Assembly (NCBI GenBank): GCA_039830045.1
Contig: CP140044.1
Span: forward strand, 124,001-188,000
Length of the DNA: 64,000 nucleotides
Direction: 5' to 3'
Source of the DNA: Buchnera aphidicola (Floraphis choui)
Lineage (GTDB): Bacteria; Pseudomonadota; Gammaproteobacteria; Enterobacterales; Enterobacteriaceae
Shown here piece after piece: positions 27,009 to 35,945 of the stretch (position 1 is the first letter of the stretch; each line of letters starts with the position of its first letter). Position numbers and translations under genes: made by a program. The notes beneath the pieces are model-generated. The model was not told where the DNA came from and ran no database searches. It was given only the letters and a program-made list of their open reading frames with translations.

Positions 27009-29824
27009 TATAAGAATTTACGTATTTCACCTTGCCCCGTTATGTTAGAGATACATCTTTTACATAATTTCAATTTAGTATCAATATTTTTAATATTAGG
27101 AATAATATGCCAACATCGCATGCATTTTTCTCCGTTTATTTTTGTAACGTATATTTTAAGATATTTTATTGATTTGCTTTTTATAGCATAATTAGGTGCA
27201 GAAGAGTAATTTTTTATTTGGATTTCTGATGTTAAAAATAAAAATTTTAATTCATCTTGTAATAATTCTAATTTTTTTCGAATATTATTATTGACGTACA
27301 AAGTAATTGATGATTCTAAAGAATTTCCTAATTTTTGATTTTTTCTTATGTCATCTAATATCTTATTTACTTCATTTCTAATAATTAATAGTTCATTCCA
27401 ATATTGATTATTCATAATGTTATCATCATTTAAATAAAATAATTGATTGAACCATTCTTCGGTAAATACAAATTCATTCTTTTTTCCTGGTATATAATTC
27501 CATAATTCATCTGCGGTAAATGATAAGATAGGGGTGATCCATTTTATTAATGCATTTAAAATTAAGTATATAGCACTTTGACAACTTTTTCTTGAAATAT
27601 GGTTAGGTTTTATTAAATATTGTCTATCTTTAATTATATCTAAATAGAAAGAACTCATTTCTATAGAACAAAAATACATTATATGTTTCATTACATCATG
27701 AAAATTATAATTATTATAACTATTAATTATTTTATTTTGAGTCTCTAGTGCTTTTCCTACTGCCCATTGATCTAGTATTATCATATTTTTAGAAGATACA
27801 ATTTCATTTTTAGGATTAAAATCATATAAGTTTGCAAGAAGGAATCGAGCTGTATTTCGAATTTTTCTATAAATATCTGATGTTTGTTTAAGTATATTTT
27901 CAGAAATAGTAATTTCTTTGCAATAATCAGTAGATGCTACCCATAATCTTAATATATCTGCGCCAAATTTTTTTATTATATCATTAGGATGAATGGCATT
28001 TCCAATAGATTTAGACATTTTTTTCCCATTTTTATCTACTGTAAATCCATGTGTTATTACTCCATGATATGGAGAAGTAGAATTAATAGCAGTAGATATG
28101 ATAAGAGATGACATAAACCAGCCCCTATGTTGATCTGATCCTTCTATATATATATCAGAAATATCATTATGATTAAATTTTTTATTATAGATATTAGAGA
28201 GCATAATAGATCCAGATTCAAACCAAATATCTAAAATATCTGTTACTTTAGTGTATTCGTTTGATTCATTTCCTAATAGTAGCTTTTTATCTATATCAAA
28301 CCATGCTTGAACTCCATTTTTTTTTACATCTTTTATAATGTTATTAATAATAGAAAATAATTTTGGATGTAGTTTTCCTGTATTTTTATGGAAAAAAATA
28401 GGAATAGGAACTCCCCACGTTCTTTGTCTAGATATACACCAATCGGGGCGATTAGATATCATATCAATCATTTTTTCTTTTCCCCATTTAGGCATCCACT
28501 TTACTCTTTGTATTTGTTCTATACAATTTTTTCTTAAATTTTTATGATTCATATTGATAAACCATTGCTGAGTAGCTCTAGAAATAATTGGTGTTTTGTG
28601 TCTCCAACAATGCGGGTAGCTATGATTGATAGTTTCTGTTTTTATTAAAGAATTATTTTTTTTTAATAGTTCAATAATAATTTTTGTGGATTTTAAGATA
28701 TTTATTCCATTTAATTTAGAGTGAATACCTGTTATATAATTTCCATTTCTGTCAATAGTTTTAGTTGCATTAATCCCATATTTTTTACTAACATTGTAAT
28801 CGTCATTTCCAAATTCTGGGGCTGTATGTACAGCTCCTGTTCCTAAATCTAGAGTTACGTGTTCTGATAAAATGACTGGAATATCAATATTTAAAAATGG
28901 ATGAGTGAATTGTGTATGTTCAAGAAGTTCTCCGAGTATTGTATTCAAAATATTCCATTTTTGAATTTTAAATTTTCTCATAGTTTTTTGAACTAATTCT
29001 TTTGCTAGGATAAATACTTGGTTTTTTGTTTGAATGAGTTGATAATATAAATTAGGATTTAGTGTAATTGCTTTACTTGCTGGTAAACTCCAAGGTGTAG
29101 TAGTCCAAATTAACAAGTTTACATCGTCATTTAAATTAGTAATATTGAATATTTTTTTTATAATTTTTTTGTTGGAAGATTTAAATGTTACAAAAGTAGA
29201 AATAGATGATTTTAAGTGATATTCAATTTCTGCTTCAGCCAATGCTGAACAACAGCTTATACACCAATTTATTGGTTTAAAATCTTTATAGACATAACCA
29301 AGTTTAATCATTTTAGTAAGAGTTGTCATGATATTTGCTTCGTTTTTAAAATTCATTGTTAAATATGCATTATTCCAATCTCCTAATATTCCTAACCTAA
29401 TAAATTCATTTTTTTGCTTGTTTACTTGATTATTAGCAAATTCTCTACATTGTTTCTGAAAAGATTGTAAAGTTTTATTTTTTTTGCTTTTTTTGTTTAT
29501 TTTTTCAATTTTGTGTTCAATAGGCAATCCATGGCAATCCCAACAGGGAGTATATGGGGCATCAAAACCTGACATGTTTTTTGATTTTATTATAATATCT
29601 TTTAAAATTTTATTTACTGCATGTCCAATATGGATATTTCCATTAGCATATGGAGGTCCATCATGTAAAAAAAATTTCTTATTACTTTTTTTAGTTGTTC
29701 TAATTATTTCGTAAATGTTGTTTTTTATCCATTTTTTGAGAATTTCTGGTTCTTTTTTAGATAAGTTTCCTTTCATAGAAAAGTTAGTATTAGGTAAATT
29801 TAGAGTTGATTTGTAATCAGTCAT
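27008..29824 (-). CDS. ileS: Isoleucyl-tRNA synthetase
   Basis: Class I synthetase charging tRNA-Ile; 938 residues, equal in length to the E. coli enzyme. Signature strings: the HIGH motif in NGNIHIGHAVNKILK, GKKMSKSIGN, CWDCHGLPIEHKIE, and the C-terminal zinc finger CMRCWHI...CKRCISNITGQG. The CP1 editing domain is largely kept: WTTTPWSLPAS has the threonine-rich peptide but with Ser for Asn at the end, and GTGAVHTAPEFGNDDY keeps the editing His and Asp although GHG is EFG. Editing may be weakened, not lost. Upstream of lspA in one transcript with ribF, as in E. coli. Confidence 0.96.
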   Translation of the reverse strand: MTDYKSTLNLPNTNFSMKGNLSKKEPEILKKWIKNNIYEIIRTTKKSNKKFFLHDGPPYANGNIHIGHAVNKILKDIIIKSKNMSGFDAPYTPCWDCHGLPIEHKIEKINKKSKKNKTLQSFQKQCREFANNQVNKQKNEFIRLGILGDWNNAYLTMNFKNEANIMTTLTKMIKLGYVYKDFKPINWCISCCSALAEAEIEYHLKSSISTFVTFKSSNKKIIKKIFNITNLNDDVNLLIWTTTPWSLPASKAITLNPNLYYQLIQTKNQVFILAKELVQKTMRKFKIQKWNILNTILGELLEHTQFTHPFLNIDIPVILSEHVTLDLGTGAVHTAPEFGNDDYNVSKKYGINATKTIDRNGNYITGIHSKLNGINILKSTKIIIELLKKNNSLIKTETINHSYPHCWRHKTPIISRATQQWFINMNHKNLRKNCIEQIQRVKWMPKWGKEKMIDMISNRPDWCISRQRTWGVPIPIFFHKNTGKLHPKLFSIINNIIKDVKKNGVQAWFDIDKKLLLGNESNEYTKVTDILDIWFESGSIMLSNIYNKKFNHNDISDIYIEGSDQHRGWFMSSLIISTAINSTSPYHGVITHGFTVDKNGKKMSKSIGNAIHPNDIIKKFGADILRLWVASTDYCKEITISENILKQTSDIYRKIRNTARFLLANLYDFNPKNEIVSSKNMIILDQWAVGKALETQNKIINSYNNYNFHDVMKHIMYFCSIEMSSFYLDIIKDRQYLIKPNHISRKSCQSAIYLILNALIKWITPILSFTADELWNYIPGKKNEFVFTEEWFNQLFYLNDDNIMNNQYWNELLIIRNEVNKILDDIRKNQKLGNSLESSITLYVNNNIRKKLELLQDELKFLFLTSEIQIKNYSSAPNYAIKSKSIKYLKIYVTKINGEKCMRCWHIIPNIKNIDTKLKLCKRCISNITGQGEIRKFL

Positions 29825-29850
29825 TATTTTTCTCTTTTTATAAAGTATTA

Positions 29851-30795
29851 TTAACTTTTATTATAGTAGTTATTAAAATATGAATTAGCTTGTTTAATGT
29901 CGTATTTAATTTGTTGTTGTAAGCTTTTTATAGAAGAAAAGAATATTTCATTTCGAATTTTTTTAAGAAATATTACTTCTATATGTTCTTTATACAAATT
30001 TATTGAGACATTTATCAAATGTACTTCAAGTTTTTTTTCTATTCCAAGCATGGTGGGTTGAGTACCAATATTTGCTACCCCAAAAAATGTTTTTTTTGTT
30101 GAAAAAACAAATACTTTTACTATAAAAACTCCATTAATTAGCATTCTTTTTTTGCATAAAATAATATTAGCTGTTGGAAACCCTATCATAGTTCCGTTTT
30201 GTTTTCCATAAGTAACCTTTCCAGATATACTAAAAGAACGTCCTAATAGCATTTTAGCTAGTTTTAAATCGTGATTTTTTAGTGCTGTTCTAATAGCTGT
30301 ACTACTTATTTTAATTCCATTAATTTTAAGTATTTTAGTTGTATAAACTTCAAAATTATGAGTTTTTCCCATGTCTTTTAGTAGAGTAACGTTTCCTTTC
30401 CTATGTATTCCGAAACGAAAGTTTTCTCCAATTGCTAAAAAACTAACATTTAATTTTTTAAGTATTATTCTAATAACAAAATCTATGGGATTTAGTAAGG
30501 AAAAACTATGGTTAAAGTAAATGCATAATATAGAATCGATATTCCAGTTAGATAAATATCTTACTTTTTCTCGAAATTTCATCAAACGAATAGGAGGATC
30601 GTTAGGACAAAAAAATTCTTGAGGTTGTGGCTCAAAAATAGCAACAGTTATTGGTTTGTTGTATTCTTTTTTTTTCTTACATACCAAATTTAGTAATTTT
30701 TGGTGACCTAAATGTACTCCATCAAAATTTCCTATAGTTAATATACAAGAGTTATCTTGAAGTTTTAGATTATTTATATTTCGTATTAGTTTCAT
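29851..30795 (-). CDS. ribF: Bifunctional riboflavin kinase / FAD synthetase
   Basis: Converts riboflavin to FMN and then FAD. 314 residues. The N-terminal adenylyltransferase domain shows LTIGNFDGVHLGHQKLL (about 19-35) and ISSTAIRTAL; the C-terminal flavokinase domain shows GKVTYGKQNGTMIGFPTANI (about 192-211). Length is as in E. coli. It is the first gene of the ribF-ileS-lspA-ispH-dapB run and is divergent from rpsT, exactly the E. coli order. Confidence 0.95.
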   Translation of the reverse strand: MKLIRNINNLKLQDNSCILTIGNFDGVHLGHQKLLNLVCKKKKEYNKPITVAIFEPQPQEFFCPNDPPIRLMKFREKVRYLSNWNIDSILCIYFNHSFSLLNPIDFVIRIILKKLNVSFLAIGENFRFGIHRKGNVTLLKDMGKTHNFEVYTTKILKINGIKISSTAIRTALKNHDLKLAKMLLGRSFSISGKVTYGKQNGTMIGFPTANIILCKKRMLINGVFIVKVFVFSTKKTFFGVANIGTQPTMLGIEKKLEVHLINVSINLYKEHIEVIFLKKIRNEIFFSSIKSLQQQIKYDIKQANSYFNNYYNKS

Positions 30796-31006
30796 ATTAA
30801 TAAATAATGAATTGTGGTATAGATTTTGTTAAAATTAGAGAAACAATGTTTTGAATTATTGATAATTTTTTGGTAATTATTTAGAATCATAATCTATTAT
30901 GTCAAAATAATATATGAGATATAATAAATATATATTTTATTTTTTTATATTATGTTTATAAATGAATTTTTAATTATTTATATAGGGCAATTTAGGAGTA
31001 TATATT

Positions 31007-31270
31007 TTGGCAAATTTAAAGTCATCTAAAAAAAGTGCAATAAAATCTAAACATAGGAAGTTTTGTAATTCTAGTAAACGATCTAAAATTAGAACTTTTA
31101 TAAAAAAAGTGAATATTAAAATATTATCAGGAAATAAAGAACAAGCTAAGTTAGAGTTTGATAAAACTTGTCCTATTTTAGATAGATATGCTACTAAAGG
31201 TTTAATTCATAAAAATAAAGCAGCAAGGCATAAATCAAATTTAAAACGTAAGATAAAATTATTAGCATAA
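31007..31270 (+). CDS. rpsT: 30S ribosomal protein S20, TTG start
   Basis: Primary-binding protein of the 30S subunit. 87 residues: (M)ANLKSSKKSAIKSKHRKF and an alanine/lysine-rich helix bundle, matching S20. The start codon is TTG at 31007, eight bases after AGGAG (30994-30998). E. coli rpsT also starts with UUG, and that weak start takes part in autoregulation by S20; its conservation here suggests the control persists. Divergent from ribF as in E. coli. Confidence 0.95.
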   Translation: MANLKSSKKSAIKSKHRKFCNSSKRSKIRTFIKKVNIKILSGNKEQAKLEFDKTCPILDRYATKGLIHKNKAARHKSNLKRKIKLLA

Positions 31271-31305
31271 AGTTTTTAAATAATAAGTAAAAATGTATAT
31301 TTTTT

Positions 31306-31347
31306 AAAATTTGCTTCCATACTATTTTATATAGAAGCAAATTTTTT
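31306..31347 (+). terminator. Terminator between rpsT and dnaJ
   Basis: AAAATTTGCTTC at 31306-31317 pairs with GAAGCAAATTTT at 31334-31345 across a 16-base loop, ending in six T. It sits between the convergent rpsT and dnaJ stops, and the stem can serve transcripts from both sides. Confidence 0.75.
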
Positions 31348-31352
31348 AAGAT

Positions 31353-32498
31353 TCATTTAGTAAGATCGTCAAAAAATTTTTTTACTCCTTCGAAAAATCG
31401 TTTTGATCGAGGAGGGCTATTTTTTTCTCCCTTAAATCCTCCAAAGCTTTCTCCTAATTTATGTAAAAGAAATTTTTGTTGTTCGTTAAGATTTACTGGT
31501 GTTTCTACTATTACTCGGCACAGCAAATCACCTTGGTTGCGGTCTCTAATAGACTTTACTCCTTTATTTTTAATTCTAAACAGTTTTCCTGATTGTGTTT
31601 CTGATGGAATTTTTAATTTGATTTTTCCGTCTAGTGTTGGTACTTCAATTTCTCCGCCTAAAGCTGCTGTAGAAAAGTTTATTGGCACTTCGCAATATAA
31701 ATTATTTTCTTCTCGTTCGAAAATGGGATGTTTTTTTACCGTTATTTGAACATATAAGTCTCCAGAAATAGCTCCATTTTCACCAATTTCTCCTTCGTTA
31801 TTTAATCGGATTTGATCGTTTGTATTTACTCCTGGAGGTATTTTAACTGATAAAATTTTAGATTTCTCTATTCTTCCGTTTCCGTGACAAGAATAACATG
31901 GAAATCGTATTATATTTCCTTTACCTTGGCATTGTGGACATGTTTGCTGAACAGTAAAAAATCCTTTTCGTGTTTGTATTTGTCCATTTCCATGGCACAT
32001 ATTGCAGTTTTGAGGTTTAGATTTAGATTGAGTTCCATGTCCATAGCATGATGGGCAATTTTGTAAAGTTGGAATACGGATTTCTTTTATGACTCCTCGA
32101 ACAGATTCTTCTAAAGTTAAACTCATGTTATAATGTAAATCTGATCCTTTAGAAGATTTTCGAGTTCTACCTCCACTAAATATATCTCCAAATACGTCCC
32201 CAAATATATCACCAAAGTCTGAGTTAGTACTAAAGCTATGAGTAAATGTGTTATTATTTCCTGAATTTCCTTGTTCGAATGCAGAATGTCCATATTGGTC
32301 ATATGCAGCTCTTTTTTTTGAGTCGTTTAGAACTTCATACGCTTCTTTTATCTTTTTAAATTTTTCTTCAGCTATTTTATTGCCTTGGTTTCTATCAGGA
32401 TGGTATTTCATAGCTAGTTTTTTATAAGCTTTTTTTATGTCTCTTTCGTCAGATGATTGACTAACCCCTAAAATTTGGTAATAATCTTGTTTTGACAT
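31353..32498 (-). CDS. dnaJ: Chaperone protein DnaJ
   Basis: Co-chaperone that delivers clients to DnaK and stimulates its ATPase. 381 residues. In order: J domain with the HPD motif (KLAMKYHPDRN, about 27-37), a short Gly/Phe-rich linker (about 75-115), four zinc-finger CxxCxGxG repeats (CPSCYGHG, CNMCHGNG, CPQCQGKG, CYSCHGNG) and the substrate-binding beta domains. Second gene of the dnaK-dnaJ operon with a 97-base gap that contains a hairpin. Confidence 0.97.
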   Translation of the reverse strand: MSKQDYYQILGVSQSSDERDIKKAYKKLAMKYHPDRNQGNKIAEEKFKKIKEAYEVLNDSKKRAAYDQYGHSAFEQGNSGNNNTFTHSFSTNSDFGDIFGDVFGDIFSGGRTRKSSKGSDLHYNMSLTLEESVRGVIKEIRIPTLQNCPSCYGHGTQSKSKPQNCNMCHGNGQIQTRKGFFTVQQTCPQCQGKGNIIRFPCYSCHGNGRIEKSKILSVKIPPGVNTNDQIRLNNEGEIGENGAISGDLYVQITVKKHPIFEREENNLYCEVPINFSTAALGGEIEVPTLDGKIKLKIPSETQSGKLFRIKNKGVKSIRDRNQGDLLCRVIVETPVNLNEQQKFLLHKLGESFGGFKGEKNSPPRSKRFFEGVKKFFDDLTK

Positions 32499-32525
32499 TC
32501 GTTCTTTTCCTGATTTACATATGTT

Positions 32526-32554
32526 ACGAGCATAATAAAGTACTTTATGCTCGT
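32526..32554 (-). other. Hairpin in the dnaK-dnaJ intercistronic gap
   Basis: ACGAGCATAA at 32526-32535 is the exact reverse complement of TTATGCTCGT at 32545-32554, with a 9-base loop. In the direction of dnaK-dnaJ transcription no T run follows, so it is not a standard terminator. It could stabilise or process the dnaK messenger and set the ratio of DnaK to DnaJ. Confidence 0.55.
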
Positions 32555-32595
32555 TTTGTTGTTTATTTTAATTTTTTTGAGTCAATAAATAAACA

Positions 32596-34506
32596 TTATT
32601 TTTTAGGATCTTTTACTTCTTCAAATTCTGCATCTACAACGTTTTCTTCAGTTTTAGAAGAAGTGTTATTATTAGGGGAATTAGGTTGCGAGTTATTTTT
32701 AGAATTTTCTACTAATTTGGAAGAAAATTTTAATAAATTTTGTATTTTTTCTTCTATATCAGTTTTATTTTCACCTTTTAAAGATGCATCTAATTCATTT
32801 AAAGCTTTTTGAATATCTTCTTTATCTTGTTTATTTATAGTTTTTTCTAAGTTTTGTAATTGTTTTTTAGTGCTATGGGAAATTTGGTCTCCTTGATTTC
32901 TGACTTTTACTAATTCTTCAAATTTTTGATCAGATTCAGAATTTGCTTCTGCATCAGAAACCATTTTCTTTATCTCGGATTCGCTTAATCCAGATGATGA
33001 CTTAATTGTAATTTTTTGTTCTTTTCCTGTGTTTTTATCTTTTGCTGATACGTGTAATATACCATCTGCATCTATATCAAATGTTACTTCAATTTGTGCC
33101 ATTCCTCTTGGGGCTGGTTGGATTCCATCTAAATTAAATTGGCCCAATGATTTGTTATCTATTGATCTTTTTCGTTCTCCTTGAAGTACATGTATTGTGA
33201 CAGCTGATTGATTGTCTTCTGCAGTAGAAAATATTTGACTGTGTTTTGTTGGAATTGTTGTATTTTTATTAATTAATGTAGTCATTACACCACCCATAGT
33301 TTCAATCCCTAATGATAATGGTGTTACGTCTAATAATAGTACATCTTTTACTTCTCCAGATAATACACCTCCTTGTATTGCAGCTCCAACAGCTACTGCT
33401 TCATCCGGATTAACGTCTTTTCTTGGTTCTTTTTTAAAAAAATCAGCTACCTTTTTTTGTACTAAAGGCATTCTTGTTTGTCCACCAACTAAAATAACGT
33501 CATTAATGTCTGAAACAGATAATTTTGCATCTTTTAAAGCTGTTTTTAAAGGTTCAATAGAACGAGTAATTAGGTCTTCTACTAAAGATTCTAGTTTTGA
33601 TCTAGTTACTTTAATATTTAAGTGTTTAGGTCCACTTGAGTCTGCTGTTATATATGGAAGATTGATATCAGTTTGTTGTGCAGAAGATAATTCGATTTTT
33701 GCTTTTTCTGCTGCTTCTTTTAGACGTTGCATAGCTAGTGGATCATTTCTTAAATCAGTTCCTTGATCTTTTTTAAACTCTTCTGACAAATAATTTATTA
33801 ATCTGCTATCAAAATCTTCTCCTCCAAGATGAGTATCTCCATTAGTTGCTAATACTTCAAAAGTTTTTTCTTGGTCAACATTATCAATTTCTATTATTGA
33901 AATATCAAATGTCCCCCCTCCTAAATCGTATACAGCTATAACTTTGTTACCTTTGTCTTTGTCTAACCCATAGGCTAATGCAGCAGCTGTTGGTTCATTA
34001 ATAATTCTTTTTACATCTAATCCTGCGATTTTTCCTGCGTCTTTTGTTGCTTGTCGCTGTGCATCATTAAAATAAGCAGGAACAGTTATAACTGCTTCAG
34101 TTATTGATTCTCCTAGATAATCTTCTGCAGTTTTTTTCATTTTTTTTAATACTTCTGCAGAAATTTGTGGAGGAGCTAATTTTTGTTTATTAACATTAAT
34201 CCATGCGTCTCCATTTTCTGATTTAATAATTTTGTATGGCATTATTTTAATGTCGCGTTGTACTTCTTCATCAACAAATTTTCTTCCAATTAAGCGTTTT
34301 ATTGCAAATAACGTATTGTTTGGATTTGTTATAGCTTGACGTTTAGCAGGTTTTCCTACTAATGTTTCTCCGTTTTGAGTATATGCTATTATTGATGGTG
34401 TTGTTCTATCGCCCTCTGCATTTTCTAATACGCGTGGTTTGTTTTCATCCATAATTGCAATACAAGAGTTAGTAGTTCCTAAGTCAATACCAATAATTTT
34501 ACTCAT
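32596..34506 (-). CDS. dnaK: Chaperone protein DnaK (Hsp70)
   Basis: ATP-dependent Hsp70 chaperone, 636 residues. ATPase domain (about 1-385) starts MSKIIGIDLGTTNSC and includes VYDLGGGTFDISI and NEPTAAALAYG; the substrate domain has GVMTTLINKNTTIP; the C-terminal tail is acidic and ends DAEFEEVKDPKK, the usual co-chaperone-binding tail. Its codon use and reduced A/T drift fit high expression. It is preceded by a sigma-32 type promoter and followed by dnaJ. Confidence 0.97.
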   Translation of the reverse strand: MSKIIGIDLGTTNSCIAIMDENKPRVLENAEGDRTTPSIIAYTQNGETLVGKPAKRQAITNPNNTLFAIKRLIGRKFVDEEVQRDIKIMPYKIIKSENGDAWINVNKQKLAPPQISAEVLKKMKKTAEDYLGESITEAVITVPAYFNDAQRQATKDAGKIAGLDVKRIINEPTAAALAYGLDKDKGNKVIAVYDLGGGTFDISIIEIDNVDQEKTFEVLATNGDTHLGGEDFDSRLINYLSEEFKKDQGTDLRNDPLAMQRLKEAAEKAKIELSSAQQTDINLPYITADSSGPKHLNIKVTRSKLESLVEDLITRSIEPLKTALKDAKLSVSDINDVILVGGQTRMPLVQKKVADFFKKEPRKDVNPDEAVAVGAAIQGGVLSGEVKDVLLLDVTPLSLGIETMGGVMTTLINKNTTIPTKHSQIFSTAEDNQSAVTIHVLQGERKRSIDNKSLGQFNLDGIQPAPRGMAQIEVTFDIDADGILHVSAKDKNTGKEQKITIKSSSGLSESEIKKMVSDAEANSESDQKFEELVKVRNQGDQISHSTKKQLQNLEKTINKQDKEDIQKALNELDASLKGENKTDIEEKIQNLLKFSSKLVENSKNNSQPNSPNNNTSSKTEENVVDAEFEEVKDPKK

Positions 34507-34613
34507 TATATTTTCCTTTTATGAATATATTAAGTTTAATAATATAATTGGTTTTATAATTGATTCCATCATTCTTTAAAATACATTTAAAATTATATAG
34601 TTTGATAATAAAT

Positions 34614-34641
34614 AGATGGGGTCAATTTTTTAATCATCAAG
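34614..34641 (-). promoter_or_regulatory. Sigma-32 heat-shock promoter of dnaK
   Basis: On the minus strand the sequence reads CTTGATG (34641-34635), 13 bases, then CCCCATCT (34621-34614). The E. coli sigma-32 consensus is CTTGAAA, 13-14 bases, CCCCATNT, so the -10 is perfect, the -35 has five of seven, and the spacing fits. Transcription would start near 34607, about 100 bases before dnaK. The G+C-rich -10 stands out in its A/T-rich surroundings. Confidence 0.85.
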
Positions 34642-34750
34642 GTTAAAAAAAAACTAATTTAAAATATTAAAATATTTTATTTAAATAGAAAGTTTGTGGT
34701 TTTTAGTTTAGTATATTTATACTTTAGTTGATATACTATGTTAATAAACA

Positions 34751-35158
34751 ATGTCTTCTATAAATTCATTTTATAATACTCAGTGTTGGGCTTTTTTTAC
34801 GTTTTTCTTAGCATCTGTTGGAATTTGCTTATTGATGTTAGCATTAAGTTTTGTGTTAGGTGGAAGATCTAGATCTAGGAATAAGCATACACCGTTTGAA
34901 TCAGGAATAGATCCAGTTGAGAGCTCTCACTTAAATGTATCTGTTAAATTTTATTTAATAGCGATATATTTCGTTTTTTTTGATGTTGAAGCATTGTATT
35001 TATATTTATGGTCAATAAATATCATTGAAATAGGTTGGATAGGTTTTGTAGAAATTGTATTTTTTATTTCTTTTTTACTTTCTGGATTAATTTATTTAAT
35101 TCGTTTGAATGCGTTTAATTGGGGATTAAAATATCCTTTAAAAAATATTAATGTTTAA
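34751..35158 (+). CDS. nuoA: NADH-quinone oxidoreductase subunit A
   Basis: Small membrane subunit of complex I (ND3 type), first gene of the nuo operon. 135 residues with three hydrophobic helices (about 12-34, 66-88, 98-118). The conserved loop RSRNKHTPFESGIDPVESS (about 40-58) and FFDVEALYLYLW (about 76-87) identify it. The operon is transcribed away from dnaK; the 240-base gap between them must hold both promoters. Confidence 0.95.
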   Translation: MSSINSFYNTQCWAFFTFFLASVGICLLMLALSFVLGGRSRSRNKHTPFESGIDPVESSHLNVSVKFYLIAIYFVFFDVEALYLYLWSINIIEIGWIGFVEIVFFISFLLSGLIYLIRLNAFNWGLKYPLKNINV

Positions 35159-35174
35159 ATAGAGAACTTATTTT

Positions 35175-35849
35175 ATGAAGTATACGTTAACTAGAATAGA
35201 TAATACAGAAAAAAGTAAGAATTATCCTGCTCATAAACAAGATATCGTATCTGATCCTATTAAAAATTACGTAAACAAAAACGTTTATATGGGAAAGATT
35301 AGTAAATACATTCATAATTTAGTAAATTGGGGTAGAAAAAATTCTTTATGGCCTTATAATTTCGGGTTATCTTGTTGTTATGTAGAGATGGTAACTTCAT
35401 TTACTTCTATACATGATATTTCTCGATTTGGCTCAGAAGTTTTACGTGCATCTCCCAGACAAGCTGACTTTATGGTTATAGCAGGAACGCCATTTATTAA
35501 AATGGTTCCTATTATTCAGCGTTTATACGATCAAATGTTAGAACCAAAGTGGGTTATTTCTATGGGTTCTTGTGCTAATTCAGGAGGGATGTATGATGTT
35601 TATTCCGTTGTTCAAGGTGTAGATAAGTTTTTACCTGTAGATATTTATATTCCTGGTTGCCCTCCCAGACCTGAGGCATATATAGAAGGATTGATGTTAT
35701 TACAAAAGTCTATTTCTAAAGAACGTCGTCCATTATCTTGGATAATGGGAGAGCAAGGGATTTATCGAGCTAATATGCCTTCAGAAAAAAGTCAACGTCG
35801 AAAAAAATATATTTCTATTAAAAATCTCCGTTCGCCAGATCGAATTTAA
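35175..35849 (+). CDS. nuoB: NADH-quinone oxidoreductase subunit B
   Basis: Peripheral-arm subunit (PSST type) carrying the terminal 4Fe-4S cluster N2 next to the quinone site. 224 residues. The cluster cysteines are Cys67 and Cys68 (GLSCCYVEM), Cys133 (MGSCANSGG) and Cys162 (PGCPPRPEA). Starts 16 bases after nuoA. Confidence 0.96.
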   Translation: MKYTLTRIDNTEKSKNYPAHKQDIVSDPIKNYVNKNVYMGKISKYIHNLVNWGRKNSLWPYNFGLSCCYVEMVTSFTSIHDISRFGSEVLRASPRQADFMVIAGTPFIKMVPIIQRLYDQMLEPKWVISMGSCANSGGMYDVYSVVQGVDKFLPVDIYIPGCPPRPEAYIEGLMLLQKSISKERRPLSWIMGEQGIYRANMPSEKSQRRKKYISIKNLRSPDRI

Positions 35850-35945
35850 AACACTATAATAAAATTATTTTTTGTAGAATATGAATTTTGTTTTAGTAGT
35901 TTTATTTTATTTTGTTTTTATTTAACAAGACAATATAAGATTATT

